64,000 nt of DNA from an uncultured Bacteroidota bacterium (GCA_902777005.1 CACYSB010000002.1:1-64000), one strand, 5' to 3'. Shown: positions 51,729-61,772, counted from the stretch's first letter. Numbers and translations: made by a program. Notes: generated from the sequence alone by a model not told the origin.

Positions 51729-52364
51729 TTACCAGCGGCCGTAATGTATGCGGCTGATGTCCCATTTGTCCTTGGGTGTGTTCTCGGTGGCGGGATAGCC
51801 GATGGGCACCACAGCATACGGTATCACCGTTTCTGGCAGGCCAAGAGCGGCTTTAACAGGAGCCATAGTGTTGGGGAAGGGATAGCAGGCCGTCCAACAG
51901 GCACCGAGGCCATATGCTTCAACCGCCAGCAGGAGGTTCTCGGTAGCGGCTGCAACGTCATCACGCCACATGGGGTTTGGACGTGTTACAGCTGGCCCAT
52001 CGGGGTCCTCGCGAGTGGGACGCGTGACGGTGGTGTCAGCACATACCACGATGATAGCACCACTCTCCATGAATTTCTTCATATTGCCGTTGCCATCGAA
52101 TATGGTCTCATACTCACTCTTGTCAGTGAGCACCACGAAGCACCAGGGACGGATGTCCATACCCGTAGGGGCAGCCATTGCGGCTCTGAGCAGATCTTCC
52201 ATCACCGCAGCGGGAATGGTGTCGCCGTTGTAGGAGCGCACGCTCTTGCGGGCGAGGATGTTCTCCATAACCACTCCCGAAACGCTGGGGGTGTCACACT
52301 GTTTCGTGCAGCAGGCGCTGAACAGCATGGCGGCGGCTGCCATCATAACGATTACTTTCTTCAT
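51729..52364 (-). CDS. nitroreductase family lipoprotein
   Basis: A 211-residue protein with signal peptide and lipobox (AMLFSACCT, Cys 18). The mature part is a complete nitroreductase: ENILARKSVRSYNGDTIP near 34-51 (FMN contacts), AAMAAPTGMDIRPWCFVVL near 67, and AYGLGACWTACYP near 152. Exported lipoprotein nitroreductases are common in Bacteroidales. Substrate unknown. The upstream DUF1343 gene ends 1 bp away. Confidence 0.9.
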   Translation of the reverse strand: MKKVIVMMAAAAMLFSACCTKQCDTPSVSGVVMENILARKSVRSYNGDTIPAAVMEDLLRAAMAAPTGMDIRPWCFVVLTDKSEYETIFDGNGNMKKFMESGAIIVVCADTTVTRPTREDPDGPAVTRPNPMWRDDVAAATENLLLAVEAYGLGACWTACYPFPNTMAPVKAALGLPETVIPYAVVPIGYPATENTPKDKWDISRIHYGRW

Positions 52365-52365
52365 G

Positions 52366-53505
52366 TTATTTGTATATTAAATATTTTTCTCTGATTTCCT
52401 TGAATTGGTCGAGGGCGGGTTGCCAAGTGGCGCGGATTTCCTCTTCGCTCATGCCCCGCTCAATCTGCCTGCGCAGGTCGCCGTTCCCGGCCAGCTTCTC
52501 GAAGAAGTTGTTCTTGAGGAAGAACTTTCCTTTCGGCACACGGCGGTACATCTCCATCAAGTATTGTAAACTAAAGGCCTGCGGGGCCTGTTCCTGCCGC
52601 AGGTCGAGGGTGTCTTTCTCGTAGGTGACCCACTCAAAGGGGTAGTCTGTGCCACGACCAACGCCGCAGTTGGTGCCCTCGAAGAGGCAGAGGCTCGGAT
52701 AGAGGGCCACAGCATGCGCCGTGCGCAGGTTTGGTGACGGGGCGACTGGCAACTCGTAGCCTACCGAGTCGCGCTTATATCCCCGCATCGGCACAACATT
52801 GAGACCGCACCTCAAGCCTTCACGCAGGTCCAGCCACCCTTCGCCGTTAATCATTTGGGCGTACTCCCCTATCGTCATGCCGTAGACCACCGGTACAGGG
52901 TGCATGCCCACGAAGGAACGGTAGTGCGCGGTGTCGAGCACCGGGCCGTCGACGTAGTGACCGTTGGGGTTGGGGCGGTCGAGCACTATGACATAGATGC
53001 CGCGCTCTGCACAGGCCTCCATCACATAGTGCAGCGTGGAGATATAGGTATAAAAGCGGCATCCCACATCCTGCAGGTCGAAGACCACCACACCGACGTC
53101 AGCAAGCTGTTCCAATGTTGGTTTCTTGTTCTTGCCATAGAGTGAGATGATGGGGAGTCCTGTCTTTGCATCGATGCTGTTGTCGACATGTGCTCCAGCC
53201 GCTGCGGTGCCACGGAAGCCATGCTCAGGACAGAATATCTTCACCACGTTGACACCCATGGCCAACAGGGTATCTACGAGGTGGCTGCTGCCCACCATGG
53301 AGGTCTGGTTAGCCACCACGGCGACATGGCTGTTCTTTAGAGGGTAAAAATACTCTGATGAAGAAAGCAACACTTCGGCACCTACAGAAAGTCTCGTTGT
53401 CTGCGCATGGCAGGAGACAAGCAGTTGCGACATCATCGCAAAAAGGAAGACGATACGATGCGTCAGCCTACTAACCACTAACCACTGACCACTAACCACT
53501 CTCAT
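52366..53505 (-). CDS. DUF1343 protein, exo-beta-N-acetylmuramidase NamZ-like
   Basis: A 379-residue secreted protein. [73 protein letters not shown] and [17 protein letters not shown] are characteristic DUF1343 blocks. NamZ enzymes (GH171) release terminal MurNAc from peptidoglycan fragments. The first 13 residues come from a 7-bp tandem array (53469-53500). ATG at 53505 gives an ATGA overlap with dut; the true signal peptide may start nearer residue 14-24. Confidence 0.9.
   Translation of the reverse strand: MRVVSGQWLVVSRLTHRIVFLFAMMSQLLVSCHAQTTRLSVGAEVLLSSSEYFYPLKNSHVAVVANQTSMVGSSHLVDTLLAMGVNVVKIFCPEHGFRGTAAAGAHVDNSIDAKTGLPIISLYGKNKKPTLEQLADVGVVVFDLQDVGCRFYTYISTLHYVMEACAERGIYVIVLDRPNPNGHYVDGPVLDTAHYRSFVGMHPVPVVYGMTIGEYAQMINGEGWLDLREGLRCGLNVVPMRGYKRDSVGYELPVAPSPNLRTAHAVALYPSLCLFEGTNCGVGRGTDYPFEWVTYEKDTLDLRQEQAPQAFSLQYLMEMYRRVPKGKFFLKNNFFEKLAGNGDLRRQIERGMSEEEIRATWQPALDQFKEIREKYLIYK
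53469..53500 (-). repeat. heptamer array H5 at start of namZ-like gene
   Basis: About four and a half units of ACTAACC/ACTGACC in 7-bp register. On the coding strand they encode [11 protein letters not shown], which sits before the hydrophobic signal core. Confidence 0.8.
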
Positions 53506-53939
53506 TGCTTCCCCGTATGTCCGAAGCCGCCGGCGCCACGCTCGGTGTCGGTGAGTTCTTCCACCTGGATGATTTCAGCCTGCTCGTGGCGGGCGATAAC
53601 CATCTGGGCAATGCGCTCGCCGTCGTTGATTACGAAGTCCTCTTGCGAGAGGTTTATCAATATCACGCATATCTCGCCGCGGTAGTCGGCGTCAATGGTG
53701 CCGGGCGAGTTGAGCACGGTGATGCCCTTCTTCAGCGCCAGGCCACTACGCGGGCGCACCTGCGCCTCATAGCCCGCCGGCAGTTCCATGAAGAGCCCCG
53801 TCTTCACCAAGCCGCGTTCCATAGGCTTCAGCGTCACCGGCCCTTCCGGCAAGTACGCCCTCAAATCCATCCCCGCCGACTGCGCCGTTTCATACTTCGG
53901 CAGCGGGTGGTGGCTCGTATTCTTGATCTTTATATTCAT
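53502..53939 (-). CDS. dut: dUTP diphosphatase
   Basis: A 145-residue trimeric dUTPase. The five motifs are present: [45 protein letters not shown] and [10 protein letters not shown]. It hydrolyses dUTP to dUMP, keeping uracil out of DNA. Overlaps clpP and the namZ-like gene by 4 bp each. Confidence 0.97.
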   Translation of the reverse strand: MNIKIKNTSHHPLPKYETAQSAGMDLRAYLPEGPVTLKPMERGLVKTGLFMELPAGYEAQVRPRSGLALKKGITVLNSPGTIDADYRGEICVILINLSQEDFVINDGERIAQMVIARHEQAEIIQVEELTDTERGAGGFGHTGKQ

Positions 53940-54598
53940 TTCTTCGTCAGCACTTCGTCAATCATACCGTAGGCGAGGGCCTCTTCGGCGGTGAACCAGT
54001 GGTCGCGGTCGCTGTCTTTCTCCACCTGCTCGAAGGGCTGGCCGCTGTGCTTGGCGATGATCTCGTAGAGCTCTTTCTTGAGCTTCAGTATCTCGCGCAC
54101 GGTAATCTCCATGTCGGTGGCCTGTCCGTCGGCGCCGCCCATGGGCTGGTGTATCATCACGCGTGCATGCGGCAGGGCGCAGCGGCGGCCTTTCTCACCG
54201 GCGCAGAGCAGCACGCTGGCCATCGAGGCGGCCAGGCCCGTGCAGATGGTGCTCACCTTCGGCTGGATGTACTGCATGGTGTCATATATGCCGAGGCCGG
54301 CATACACCGAGCCTCCGGGCGAGTTGAGGTATATCTGTATGTCCTTGGTGGGGTCCACGCTCTCGAGGAAGAGCAGCTGGGCCTGGATGACGTTGGCGGT
54401 GTAGTCGTCGATGGCGGTGCCGAGGAAGATGATGCGGTCCATCATCAGGCGGCTGAAGACATCCATCTGGGCCACGTTCAGCTGGCGCTCCTCAACTATA
54501 TACGGGGTCAGCGAGTTATTGATGGCCGACGTGTACTTGGCGTAGGTCGTGCTGCTTATACCACGGTGCTTGGTGGCGTATTTCTCAAATTCTGTCAT
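53936..54598 (-). CDS. clpP: ATP-dependent Clp protease proteolytic subunit
   Basis: A 220-residue serine protease. Catalytic Ser in [21 protein letters not shown] near 117-137; His in [13 protein letters not shown] near 140-152; Asp about 50 residues later ([11 protein letters not shown]). It forms the two-ring degradation chamber with ClpX or ClpA. No ClpX gene is adjacent; instead it is placed between trmD and dut. Confidence 0.96.
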   Translation of the reverse strand: MTEFEKYATKHRGISSTTYAKYTSAINNSLTPYIVEERQLNVAQMDVFSRLMMDRIIFLGTAIDDYTANVIQAQLLFLESVDPTKDIQIYLNSPGGSVYAGLGIYDTMQYIQPKVSTICTGLAASMASVLLCAGEKGRRCALPHARVMIHQPMGGADGQATDMEITVREILKLKKELYEIIAKHSGQPFEQVEKDSDRDHWFTAEEALAYGMIDEVLTKK

Positions 54599-55281
54599 AT
54601 CTTGGTGTTTTTTAGTAATTCTGGTCTACGTTCTTTGGTGCGCTGTATTGCCTGTTCCATGCGCCATTGCTCTATCTTGGCGTGGTTGCCGCTGAGGAGC
54701 ACGTCTGGCACTTTCCATCCGCGAAACTCCGGCGGCCGCGTGTATTCGGGCGGAGCTACAAGGCCGTCCTGGAACGAGTCGCCAAGGGCCGATTGCTCGT
54801 CGCCTATCACTCCCGGCACCAGCCTTATCACCGCGTCGCATATCACCGCCGTGGCCAGCTCGCCGCCCGTGAGCACATAGTCGCCGATGCTTATCTCTTT
54901 GGTGATGAAATGCTCCCTCACGCGCTCGTCCACTCCCTTGTAGTGCCCACATAGCACCATCAAATTCTGTGCCAACGACAGCTGGTTGGCCATCGGCTGC
55001 GTAAGCATCTCGCCGTCAGGCGCCGTGTATATGATGTCGTCGTATGTGCGTTCTTTCTGCAGCCCTTCGATGCAGTTGGCCAGCGGCTCCACCGCCATCA
55101 CCATGCCTGCAGCGCCGCCGTAGGGGTAGTCGTCGACAGAGCCATACTTGGTGAGCGAATAGTCGTGCAAGTCGTGGAACACAACCTCCACAAGGCCCTT
55201 CTTCTGGGCCCGCTTGAGGATGCTCTCCTCGAAGAACATGGTCATCATGTTCGGGAACAGTGTCAGTATGTCTATTCTCAT
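54595..55281 (-). CDS. trmD: tRNA (guanine-N1)-methyltransferase
   Basis: A 228-residue SPOUT methyltransferase. [13 protein letters not shown] at the start, [17 protein letters not shown] near 55, [15 protein letters not shown] near 107 and [20 protein letters not shown] near 130 (the knotted SAM site) are present. It methylates G37 next to the anticodon, preventing frameshifts. Overlaps both neighbours by 4 bp. Confidence 0.97.
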   Translation of the reverse strand: MRIDILTLFPNMMTMFFEESILKRAQKKGLVEVVFHDLHDYSLTKYGSVDDYPYGGAAGMVMAVEPLANCIEGLQKERTYDDIIYTAPDGEMLTQPMANQLSLAQNLMVLCGHYKGVDERVREHFITKEISIGDYVLTGGELATAVICDAVIRLVPGVIGDEQSALGDSFQDGLVAPPEYTRPPEFRGWKVPDVLLSGNHAKIEQWRMEQAIQRTKERRPELLKNTKI

Positions 55282-56504
55282 TTCACTCGCAGTTTCTGTC
55301 CCACACGCAGCTTGGCGTTCTCGCCGATGCCGTTCAGTTGGCAGAGCTTCTTCACCGTGGTGCCGTTGCGCTTGGCAATGCTGTAGAGGGTGTCGCCGCT
55401 TTTGACGGTGTAGGTGCCTGCGCCGCCCGAGGTTTTGCTGTCCTTGCCCGATTTCGCGGATGCGCTTGACTTCCCTGCCGCGGAAGCGCTGCCGCTCACC
55501 TTAAGCTTCTGCCCCACGCGCAGCGTCGAGGTGGCGCTGATGCCGTTGAGCTGGCACAGCCGCTTCACGGTGGTGCCGTTGCGGCGTGCTATCTTCTCCA
55601 AGGTGTCGCCGCTGCGCACGCGGTACCAACCGCTCGACGATGCGGCACCGCTGCTGCCACCAGAGGCCTTGCCGCCCACGCGGCTGTTGCCCACCTTGCG
55701 GAACGAGTCGGACGTCAGCGTCAGCTGCTTGTTTATCAAGTCGTGCGTGCTGCAGTCCACCACGTCCTCGGGGTTCATGGCGTTGCCCATGTAGCGTATC
55801 TCGAAGTGCAGGTGGCTGCCAAACGAACGGCCTGTGTTGCCGCAGAGGCCTATCAGGTCGCCACTCTTCACGTGGTCGCCCACAGCCACTTCGCGCTTCG
55901 ACATGTGGGCGTAGTAGGTCTCAAGACCGTTGGCATGGTGTATGATGACCAGGTTGCCGTAGCTGCGGTTGCGCTTCGAGATGCGCACCACGCCGTCGAA
56001 CGCGGCATATATGGGCTCACCCGTAGGCTGCGCCAGGTCGAGGCCGTAGTGCCAGCGGCGGCGACGGCGGCCGAAATGGCTCGACACACGCGCCGTGGTC
56101 GGTGTGGGCCAGCTGAACTTAGGCAGGTCGAGCACTATGGGCTCGGTGATGCTTGCGGGGTTCAGCTTCGGCAGGTGGATGGCCATCGTGTCGAAAGCCT
56201 CCCAGATGATATCCTCCTCGCTGTCCACGCCCTCGTCGTCGAGGGTGAAGGGCTGCAGCGTCCCCTCGTCGTCGTCATCGTCTTCGGGCTTCACCAGGTA
56301 GGGCGCCTGGTAAATGTAGTCGTCAGTTTCCTCGTCTTCTTGCTGGTCTATCTGCAGACCCTTGAACTCTTCCTCCTCGTAAATGACATCCAGCTTGCCT
56401 ACCCTGATTTCCGATTTCTTCTGTGGGTCGTCGTTCTGCGCCACCACCATGGCCGGCACAGCCAACAGCCCAAGTATCACAATGATATGTTTTATGTTAC
56501 GCAT
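55278..56504 (-). CDS. M23 peptidase with two LysM domains
   Basis: A 408-residue secreted protein. Signal peptide ([16 protein letters not shown]) and an acidic low-complexity stretch come first. The M23 domain follows ([40 protein letters not shown]). Two LysM repeats ([46 protein letters not shown]) are joined by a Ser/Ala/Gly/Lys-rich linker. It should bind and cleave, or regulate cleavage of, peptidoglycan. Start at 56504 because the -7 box lies at 56540-56547. Confidence 0.93.
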   Translation of the reverse strand: MRNIKHIIVILGLLAVPAMVVAQNDDPQKKSEIRVGKLDVIYEEEEFKGLQIDQQEDEETDDYIYQAPYLVKPEDDDDDEGTLQPFTLDDEGVDSEEDIIWEAFDTMAIHLPKLNPASITEPIVLDLPKFSWPTPTTARVSSHFGRRRRRWHYGLDLAQPTGEPIYAAFDGVVRISKRNRSYGNLVIIHHANGLETYYAHMSKREVAVGDHVKSGDLIGLCGNTGRSFGSHLHFEIRYMGNAMNPEDVVDCSTHDLINKQLTLTSDSFRKVGNSRVGGKASGGSSGAASSSGWYRVRSGDTLEKIARRNGTTVKRLCQLNGISATSTLRVGQKLKVSGSASAAGKSSASAKSGKDSKTSGGAGTYTVKSGDTLYSIAKRNGTTVKKLCQLNGIGENAKLRVGQKLRVK

Positions 56505-56539
56505 CAAGTTGATTCGTGTTTTAGTTAAAAAAAGCGTTG

Positions 56540-56547
56540 CAAAGATA
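56540..56547 (-). promoter_or_regulatory. promoter -7 box for LysM-M23 operon
   Basis: TATCTTTG on the minus strand, 35 bp before the ATG at 56504. It should drive the LysM-M23/trmD/clpP/dut/namZ operon. Confidence 0.7.
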
Positions 56548-56628
56548 ATAAAAAGAATCGACATGGCAAAGTTATTTTCTGTTAATAGCCGGCAACCCCT
56601 TGTTGCATAGTGTTTTGCCTGCTGCCTC

Positions 56629-56775
56629 GCTGTCTCCCCTCCGTCCTCTCTCCGTCACTTCCCCGTTTGTTCTACCATTGTTCTACGGTTTAAATCATAG
56701 AACAACCGGTAAACAACCGTAGAACAGTCGGACCGGATACGGAGCGGTGGCTGAGCGCCACCGGCGCTCCAGTGG
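56629..56775 (+). repeat. intergenic hairpin repeat R5
   Basis: Long-form member. Arms around 56667-56692 and 56693-56719 are imperfectly complementary, meeting at a TTTAAA turn. The family tail CAACCGTAGAACAGTCGGA and CGGATACGGAGCGG follow, then a GGTGGC-TGAGC-GCCACC hairpin and GGCGCTCCAGTGGAG. It lies in the 460-bp divergent gap 56505-56964, which otherwise holds two promoters and the TPP riboswitch. Confidence 0.85.
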
Positions 56776-56832
56776 AGTGGCTTCGTTGCAAAATAAAATC
56801 TATTTCCTAATCACTTATTTCCAATTTTTTTG

Positions 56833-56840
56833 TATCTTTG
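56833..56840 (+). promoter_or_regulatory. promoter -7 box for thiamine operon
   Basis: TATCTTTG, about 12 bp before the riboswitch. The TTTG-like -33 region lies in the AT-rich stretch upstream. Confidence 0.7.
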
Positions 56841-56851
56841 CGGCGTGAAGA

Positions 56852-56958
56852 GTTCACAAAGGGGTGCGTTTATGATGCACGTCTACAGCACGGTAGATGC
56901 ATAAACTGCTGAGAATACACCCTCAAAACTTGATCGGGATAATGCCCGCGTAAGGAAA
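56852..56958 (+). promoter_or_regulatory. TPP riboswitch (THI element)
   Basis: The conserved THI-box elements are present in order: GGGGTG (56861-56866), an extended P3 hairpin (56870-56905), CTGAGA (56909-56914), ACACCC (56917-56922), ACTTGATC (56928-56935), GGGATAATGCCCGCG (56936-56950) and TAAGGA. The aptamer ends only 8 nt before the ATG at 56965 and no terminator hairpin follows. This suggests that TPP binding blocks translation rather than transcription. Confidence 0.95.
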
Positions 56959-56964
56959 AAGACT

Positions 56965-59265
56965 ATGGTAAAACACAACATCAGCTGTGGCCGCTATCGC
57001 TTTTTTGAGGCCACCAGTATCAGCCGCCGGCAGATGATAGCCTGCCTGGTTTTAGGCACCTCCCTTTTTACATTTAATACTAACTCTTTGAAGGCGCAGG
57101 ACACTGTGCGTCGCCTCGATGAGGTTATTATCCAGGATGCGCGCGTGAGCAACAAGACGCCGCTGACTACCAGCGACCTCGACCGCAGGGAGCTCGATGA
57201 GGCCCGCGCCAGCATCAGCCTGCCGTTTATGATCGAGACACAGCCTTCGGTGGTGGCAAGCGGCGAGAATGGCGGTGTGGGCTCTACCGCACTGCGCATC
57301 CGTGGTGTCGACGGCAGCCGTATCAACGTCAATATCAACGGCATCACTCTCAATGACCCCGAGAGCCAGGAGGTTTTCTGGTACAATATCCCCAACCTCG
57401 GTGGTATGGCGCAGAGCATCCAGATACAGCGCGGCGTGGGTGCCTCGAACGGCGGCAGCCCTGCTTTCGGCGCGGCCATCAACATGCAGACCCTCAATGC
57501 CCAGAACAAAGCCTACGGTGAGGCTGACCTTGGTTTAGGCAGCTGGAACACACGCCAGTACAGCATCTGTGCCGGTACGGGCATCATGAAGAGCGGCCTG
57601 AGCTTCGACTTCGCCTACAGCGGCCTGACCAGCGACGGATACATCCGCAGCTGGGGCACCGACCAGCAGAGTTTCTTCGGCAGCCTCAGCTGGTATGGCA
57701 AGCGCACGCTCATCAAGCTGCTCACCATCATTGGCAGCCAGACTACCGGTATCACATGGGACGGCGCCTCTGCCGACGAGCTGGACAAGGACCCGACCTA
57801 TAACCCCTCTGGCAAGTACGATATGGACGGCAACACCATGTACTACCCCAACGAGACCGACAACTACTGGCAGCGCCACTACCAGCTTTACATATCGCAC
57901 CTGCTAACCGACAAGTGGAGCATCAACGCCGCCTTTGACTTTACCCACGGCGACGGCTACTACGAGCAGATGAAACGCAAGAAGTACAAGGATGTGGGAC
58001 TCAAGAGCATCGACGATGGCAAGAAGCATAATTTCGTCACCCGCAAGCAGATGTACAACAGCGCCTACACCGCCAATCTGTCGGCTCATTACAATGGGGA
58101 GAAGCTCGGACTCTCTTTCGGAGACAACTTCCTGTACTATCGTGGCGAACATTTCGGCAACGTCATCTGGTTCCGCGATACGGCGGTACACGTCGAGACC
58201 CCCTATGAGTGGTATCGCAACTACGGCGACAAGATAGACAACACGGTGTATGCCAAGGCAAACTATGACTTCAGCGACAACTTCAACGCCTATGCCGATG
58301 TGCAGTTGCGCACTGTTAATTATAAGGTGTATGGCTGGGCCGACGATATGTTCGACATGGACTTCAAGGCCAACTACCTCTTCTTCAACCCCAAGGCCGG
58401 TATAAACCTGCGCCTGAACGACCAGCAGCGCGCCTATCTGGTGGCCGGCATCAGCAATCGTGAGCCGCGCCGCAGCGACATAAAGGATGCCATCGGTCGT
58501 GGCGACACCATCCTGCCCGAGACCCTGCTCGATATCGAGCTGGGCTACCAGATTGCCCAAAGACGTTGGAATACCAGCGCCAACCTTTACGCCATGCTCT
58601 ATAAGAACCAGATGACGCCCAACGGCGACGTGAGCAGCAGCGGCTACGCTCTGATGGAGAATGTGGAGAAGAGCTACCGCCTCGGCATTGAATTGCAGGC
58701 CGGATACAAGGTGACCGACTGGTTCCGCATGGACGCCAATGTGACGCTGAGCATGAACAAGGCGGTTGACTATAGCTTCTATGACTTCGCCGTCGATGGC
58801 GACTCGACCAACCGCATCATCGTCGGCACCGACACATCGTGGACGGACGTTGCCAGTGGCGCTTACCACAAGGAAACCACCGACCTCTCGTTGTCGCCCT
58901 CGGTGATAGGCTCCGCTATCGCCACCTTTACTCCGGTCAAGAATGCCAAGTTGCAGGTTATCGGCAAGTATGTGGGCAAACAATATGCCGACAATACCGG
59001 CCGCGAGGTCTACGCCATAGACCCCTATTTCTTGCTCAACCTGAAGGCCTCCTACACGTGGCAGCTTAAGGGCACCAACGAGATAGAGGCCCAGTTGGTG
59101 GTCAACAATGTGCTGAACCACCAGTACCGCCTCAATGCATGGGTGGGTGACTGGACCGATGCCGACGACTGGAGTGACCCGTCGGTGATCTATTACGGAC
59201 ACGACCGTGCCTACTTGCAGCAGCCCGGCATCAACTTCATGGGCCGCGTGATATACCGCTTCTAA
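56965..59265 (+). CDS. TonB-dependent outer-membrane receptor, likely for thiamine
   Basis: A 766-residue outer-membrane receptor. Signal peptide ends near NSLKA-Q44. The plug domain follows (DEVIIQDARVSNKTPLTTSDL; STALRIRGVDGSRINVNINGI; IQIQRGVGASNGGSPAFGAAINMQ). A 22-strand beta-barrel ends in the aromatic residue expected for outer-membrane proteins (GRVIYRF). The TPP riboswitch in its leader and the pnuT and thiamine kinase genes downstream indicate uptake of thiamine or its phosphates. Overlaps pnuT by 1 bp (TAATG). Confidence 0.92.
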   Translation: MVKHNISCGRYRFFEATSISRRQMIACLVLGTSLFTFNTNSLKAQDTVRRLDEVIIQDARVSNKTPLTTSDLDRRELDEARASISLPFMIETQPSVVASGENGGVGSTALRIRGVDGSRINVNINGITLNDPESQEVFWYNIPNLGGMAQSIQIQRGVGASNGGSPAFGAAINMQTLNAQNKAYGEADLGLGSWNTRQYSICAGTGIMKSGLSFDFAYSGLTSDGYIRSWGTDQQSFFGSLSWYGKRTLIKLLTIIGSQTTGITWDGASADELDKDPTYNPSGKYDMDGNTMYYPNETDNYWQRHYQLYISHLLTDKWSINAAFDFTHGDGYYEQMKRKKYKDVGLKSIDDGKKHNFVTRKQMYNSAYTANLSAHYNGEKLGLSFGDNFLYYRGEHFGNVIWFRDTAVHVETPYEWYRNYGDKIDNTVYAKANYDFSDNFNAYADVQLRTVNYKVYGWADDMFDMDFKANYLFFNPKAGINLRLNDQQRAYLVAGISNREPRRSDIKDAIGRGDTILPETLLDIELGYQIAQRRWNTSANLYAMLYKNQMTPNGDVSSSGYALMENVEKSYRLGIELQAGYKVTDWFRMDANVTLSMNKAVDYSFYDFAVDGDSTNRIIVGTDTSWTDVASGAYHKETTDLSLSPSVIGSAIATFTPVKNAKLQVIGKYVGKQYADNTGREVYAIDPYFLLNLKASYTWQLKGTNEIEAQLVVNNVLNHQYRLNAWVGDWTDADDWSDPSVIYYGHDRAYLQQPGINFMGRVIYRF

Positions 59266-59867
59266 TGGATGTTTTTGAAATAATCGGCGCAACCATCGGT
59301 CTGTTCTATATCGTCAGCGAATATAGGGCGGACCGCTGGTTTTGGCCGCTCAGCCTGCTTATGTCGGCGTTCTACGCTGTGATTGACTTCAGTAGCGCTA
59401 TCTACGCCAACGGCGCCATCTGCGTCTATAATTTCGTGATGTCGGTCTATGGCATCCTTGTGTGGCGCGGTGTGATACAGAAACGCAAGGAGGACCACGG
59501 CGGCGAACGCCATATCTCCTCGTGCCCGCGCAACTATTGGTGGCAGATAGTCACCCTCACGGTGGTGCTCAGCGTGGTGCTGACATGGCTGCTGGGTTAC
59601 TTCAACCAGAGCACTTACACTCTGCCCAGCGGGCGCATCATCCATCTCTCGGTGCTCGATGGCGTGTCGTCGGCGCTGACAATAGTGGGCATGCTCATGT
59701 TGGCCCACAAATGGTGGCAGCAGTGGTTCTGCTGGATGATTGTCGAGCCGATGATGATAGTGATATTCGTCCTCACCGGAAATTATGCCTCGGCGGTGCT
59801 ATACGCTGTGTTCGAGGTGTTCTGCATACTGGGACTGATCAGATGGAGGAAAGAAAGCATATCGTGA
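59265..59867 (+). CDS. pnuT: PnuT thiamine transporter (PnuC family)
   Basis: A 200-residue inner-membrane protein with about seven hydrophobic segments. FEIIGATIGLFYIVSEYRADRWFWPLS and YNFVMSVYGILVWRG are PnuC-family blocks; the C-terminal YAVFEVFCILGLIRWRK is typical. PnuC proteins facilitate vitamin diffusion; in Bacteroidetes those under TPP control next to thiamine pyrophosphokinase are called PnuT. Trapping of thiamine by phosphorylation downstream would make uptake effectively one-way. Confidence 0.93.
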   Translation: MDVFEIIGATIGLFYIVSEYRADRWFWPLSLLMSAFYAVIDFSSAIYANGAICVYNFVMSVYGILVWRGVIQKRKEDHGGERHISSCPRNYWWQIVTLTVVLSVVLTWLLGYFNQSTYTLPSGRIIHLSVLDGVSSALTIVGMLMLAHKWWQQWFCWMIVEPMMIVIFVLTGNYASAVLYAVFEVFCILGLIRWRKESIS

Positions 59868-60496
59868 TACTGGCGGCGGGCGACTTCCCCACGCACCATG
59901 TGCCCTTGCAGGCTCTACGCGAGGCGGACTTTGTCGTGTGCTGCGACAGTGCCTATGAGCAGTGGTCGGTGTGTTCTATGGAGGTCCCTTATGTTGTGGT
60001 TGGTGATGGGGATTCATTGACCGAAAGCGACAGGCAACAGCTTGGCGACCGCTGGCTTGAGGTCGACGAGCAGGACTACAACGACCTTCACAAGGCCATG
60101 GTGTATGCAACAGCGCATTTCCCTCTTACCGATACTCGCTTCACGATTGTGGGCGCCACCGGTAAGCGCGAGGACCATACGATGGGTAACATCAGTTATT
60201 TGGTGACGTTCGCCGAGGAGTATCCCGGTGCCGACATTGAAATGCTCACCGATTACGGCCGTTTTGTGGCTATCAAGGGCGAGCGCACTTTCTCCAGTTT
60301 TCCGCGCCAGCAGGTGAGTGTGTTTACGATGACGCCGGATGTGCCAATCGCCAGTAAAGGATTGAAATGGGAGCTTGACGGCTTCCACGCCCGCCGTTGG
60401 TGGCAGGCTACATTAAACGAAGCCCTCGGCACCGAGTTTTCACTCAGTACCGAGGGCTGGCTCGTGATCTTCCAGACCTACGAGGCTAAATCATAA
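59843..60496 (+). CDS. thiamine pyrophosphokinase
   Basis: A 217-residue enzyme. ILAAGDFPTHHVPLQAL near 8-24, VVCCDSAYEQW near 31, VVGDGDSL near 53, the DQNDND-like motif DEQDYNDLHKA near 74, and IVGATGKREDHTMGNISYL near 100 are family blocks. It uses ATP to make TPP from thiamine. ATG at 59843 lies within the pnuT 3' end (25-bp overlap). It converges with purD with an 11-bp overlap. Confidence 0.94.
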   Translation: MEERKHIVILAAGDFPTHHVPLQALREADFVVCCDSAYEQWSVCSMEVPYVVVGDGDSLTESDRQQLGDRWLEVDEQDYNDLHKAMVYATAHFPLTDTRFTIVGATGKREDHTMGNISYLVTFAEEYPGADIEMLTDYGRFVAIKGERTFSSFPRQQVSVFTMTPDVPIASKGLKWELDGFHARRWWQATLNEALGTEFSLSTEGWLVIFQTYEAKS

Positions 60497-61772
60497 GCTT
60501 AAGTAAATCTTGGCCGATATCGCGGCGGTAATATTTGCCGTCCCACTGGATGGTAGTGGCGCGATTATAGCTCTTCATGAGAGCCTCTGGCAATGTGGCG
60601 GCGAGGGCAGTGGTGCAGATGACGCGGCCGCCGTTGGTGAGCAGCTGGCCGTCGTTGCCTCGCTTGGTGCCGCAGTGGAATACCAGCACGTCATCGGCAT
60701 CCTCGCCAAGAGATATGGTTTTGCCTTTCTCGTAGCTGCCGGGATAGCCGCCGGCAACCATCATGACGCATGCTGCGGTGCGGCTGTCGACCGTCAGTGT
60801 GCAGTGGTCAAGCGAACCTTTGGCGGTGTTCTCAAAGAGTTCTACTACGTCGCTTTTGATTCGTGGGAATACACTTTCGGTCTCGGGGTCTCCCATGCGT
60901 ACATTATACTCTATAACATAGGGGTCGCCGTTGACATTCATCAGGCCTATAAATATGAAACCACGGTAGTCTATCTTCTCGTCGCGCAGTCCGCGGACGG
61001 TGGGTTTTACGATGCGGTCTTCGACCTTCTTCATGAAGTCTTTGTCGGCGAACGGTACGGGGCTGATAGAGCCCATGCCGCCGGTGTTGAGACCGGTGTC
61101 GCCTTCGCCGATACGCTTATAGTCTTTGGCTGATGGCAACATCAAGTAGTGGTTGCCGTCGGTGAGAATGAAGACGCTGAGCTCGATACCGCTGAGGTAC
61201 TCCTCTATTACCACACTTGCGCTGGCGGCACCGAACTGGCCGGCGAGCATGTCGCGTAGGTGGGCCTTGGCGGTAGCCAGGTCTTCCTCGATGAGGACAC
61301 CCTTGCCAGCGGCAAGACCGTCGGCTTTTAGGACGTAAGGGGCCTTGAGAGTGTCGAGGAAAGCCTCTCCCTCTTTCAGTGTGTCGGCGGTGAAGGTGCG
61401 GTACTGTGCCGTGGGAATCTTGTGGCGCGTCATGAAGGCCTTGGCATAGTCTTTGCTGCCTTCGAGCATGGCGCCCTGACGGCTGGGACCAACGACCATG
61501 ACGTCCTTGAGGACCGGGGTGTTGGCGAAATGGTCGGCTATGCCGGCCACAAGGGGTGCCTCGGGACCCACGACGAGCATCTCAACGCGGTTGTCTAACA
61601 CAAAGTGTTCTACCTCTGCGAAGTCTTCTGGGTTGATTTTGACGTTCTCCCCAACTTCTGCGGTACCTGCGTTGCCTGTGGCAATGAATAACTTACTGCA
61701 GCGCTTGCTTTGCACTATTTTTGTGGCTATAGCGTGTTCGCGGCCGCCTCCACCAAGTAGAAGAATGTTCAC
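60486..61772 (-). CDS. purD: phosphoribosylamine-glycine ligase
   Basis: A 428-residue ATP-grasp enzyme. MNILLLGGGGREHAIATKI at the start, VGPEAPLVAGIAD near 68, PYVLKADGLAAGKGVLIEED near 140, TGGMGSISP near 226, and MGDPETESVFPR near 287 are all present. It catalyses the second step of purine synthesis, making GAR. Full length. It is downstream of the tRNA-Ala pair on the same strand. Confidence 0.98.
   Translation of the reverse strand: MNILLLGGGGREHAIATKIVQSKRCSKLFIATGNAGTAEVGENVKINPEDFAEVEHFVLDNRVEMLVVGPEAPLVAGIADHFANTPVLKDVMVVGPSRQGAMLEGSKDYAKAFMTRHKIPTAQYRTFTADTLKEGEAFLDTLKAPYVLKADGLAAGKGVLIEEDLATAKAHLRDMLAGQFGAASASVVIEEYLSGIELSVFILTDGNHYLMLPSAKDYKRIGEGDTGLNTGGMGSISPVPFADKDFMKKVEDRIVKPTVRGLRDEKIDYRGFIFIGLMNVNGDPYVIEYNVRMGDPETESVFPRIKSDVVELFENTAKGSLDHCTLTVDSRTAACVMMVAGGYPGSYEKGKTISLGEDADDVLVFHCGTKRGNDGQLLTNGGRVICTTALAATLPEALMKSYNRATTIQWDGKYYRRDIGQDLLKLMI

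Noticed and set aside
57904-59292. A 462-codon frame opposite the TonB receptor
   Set aside because: Antisense shadow of a recognised receptor; no motif of its own.
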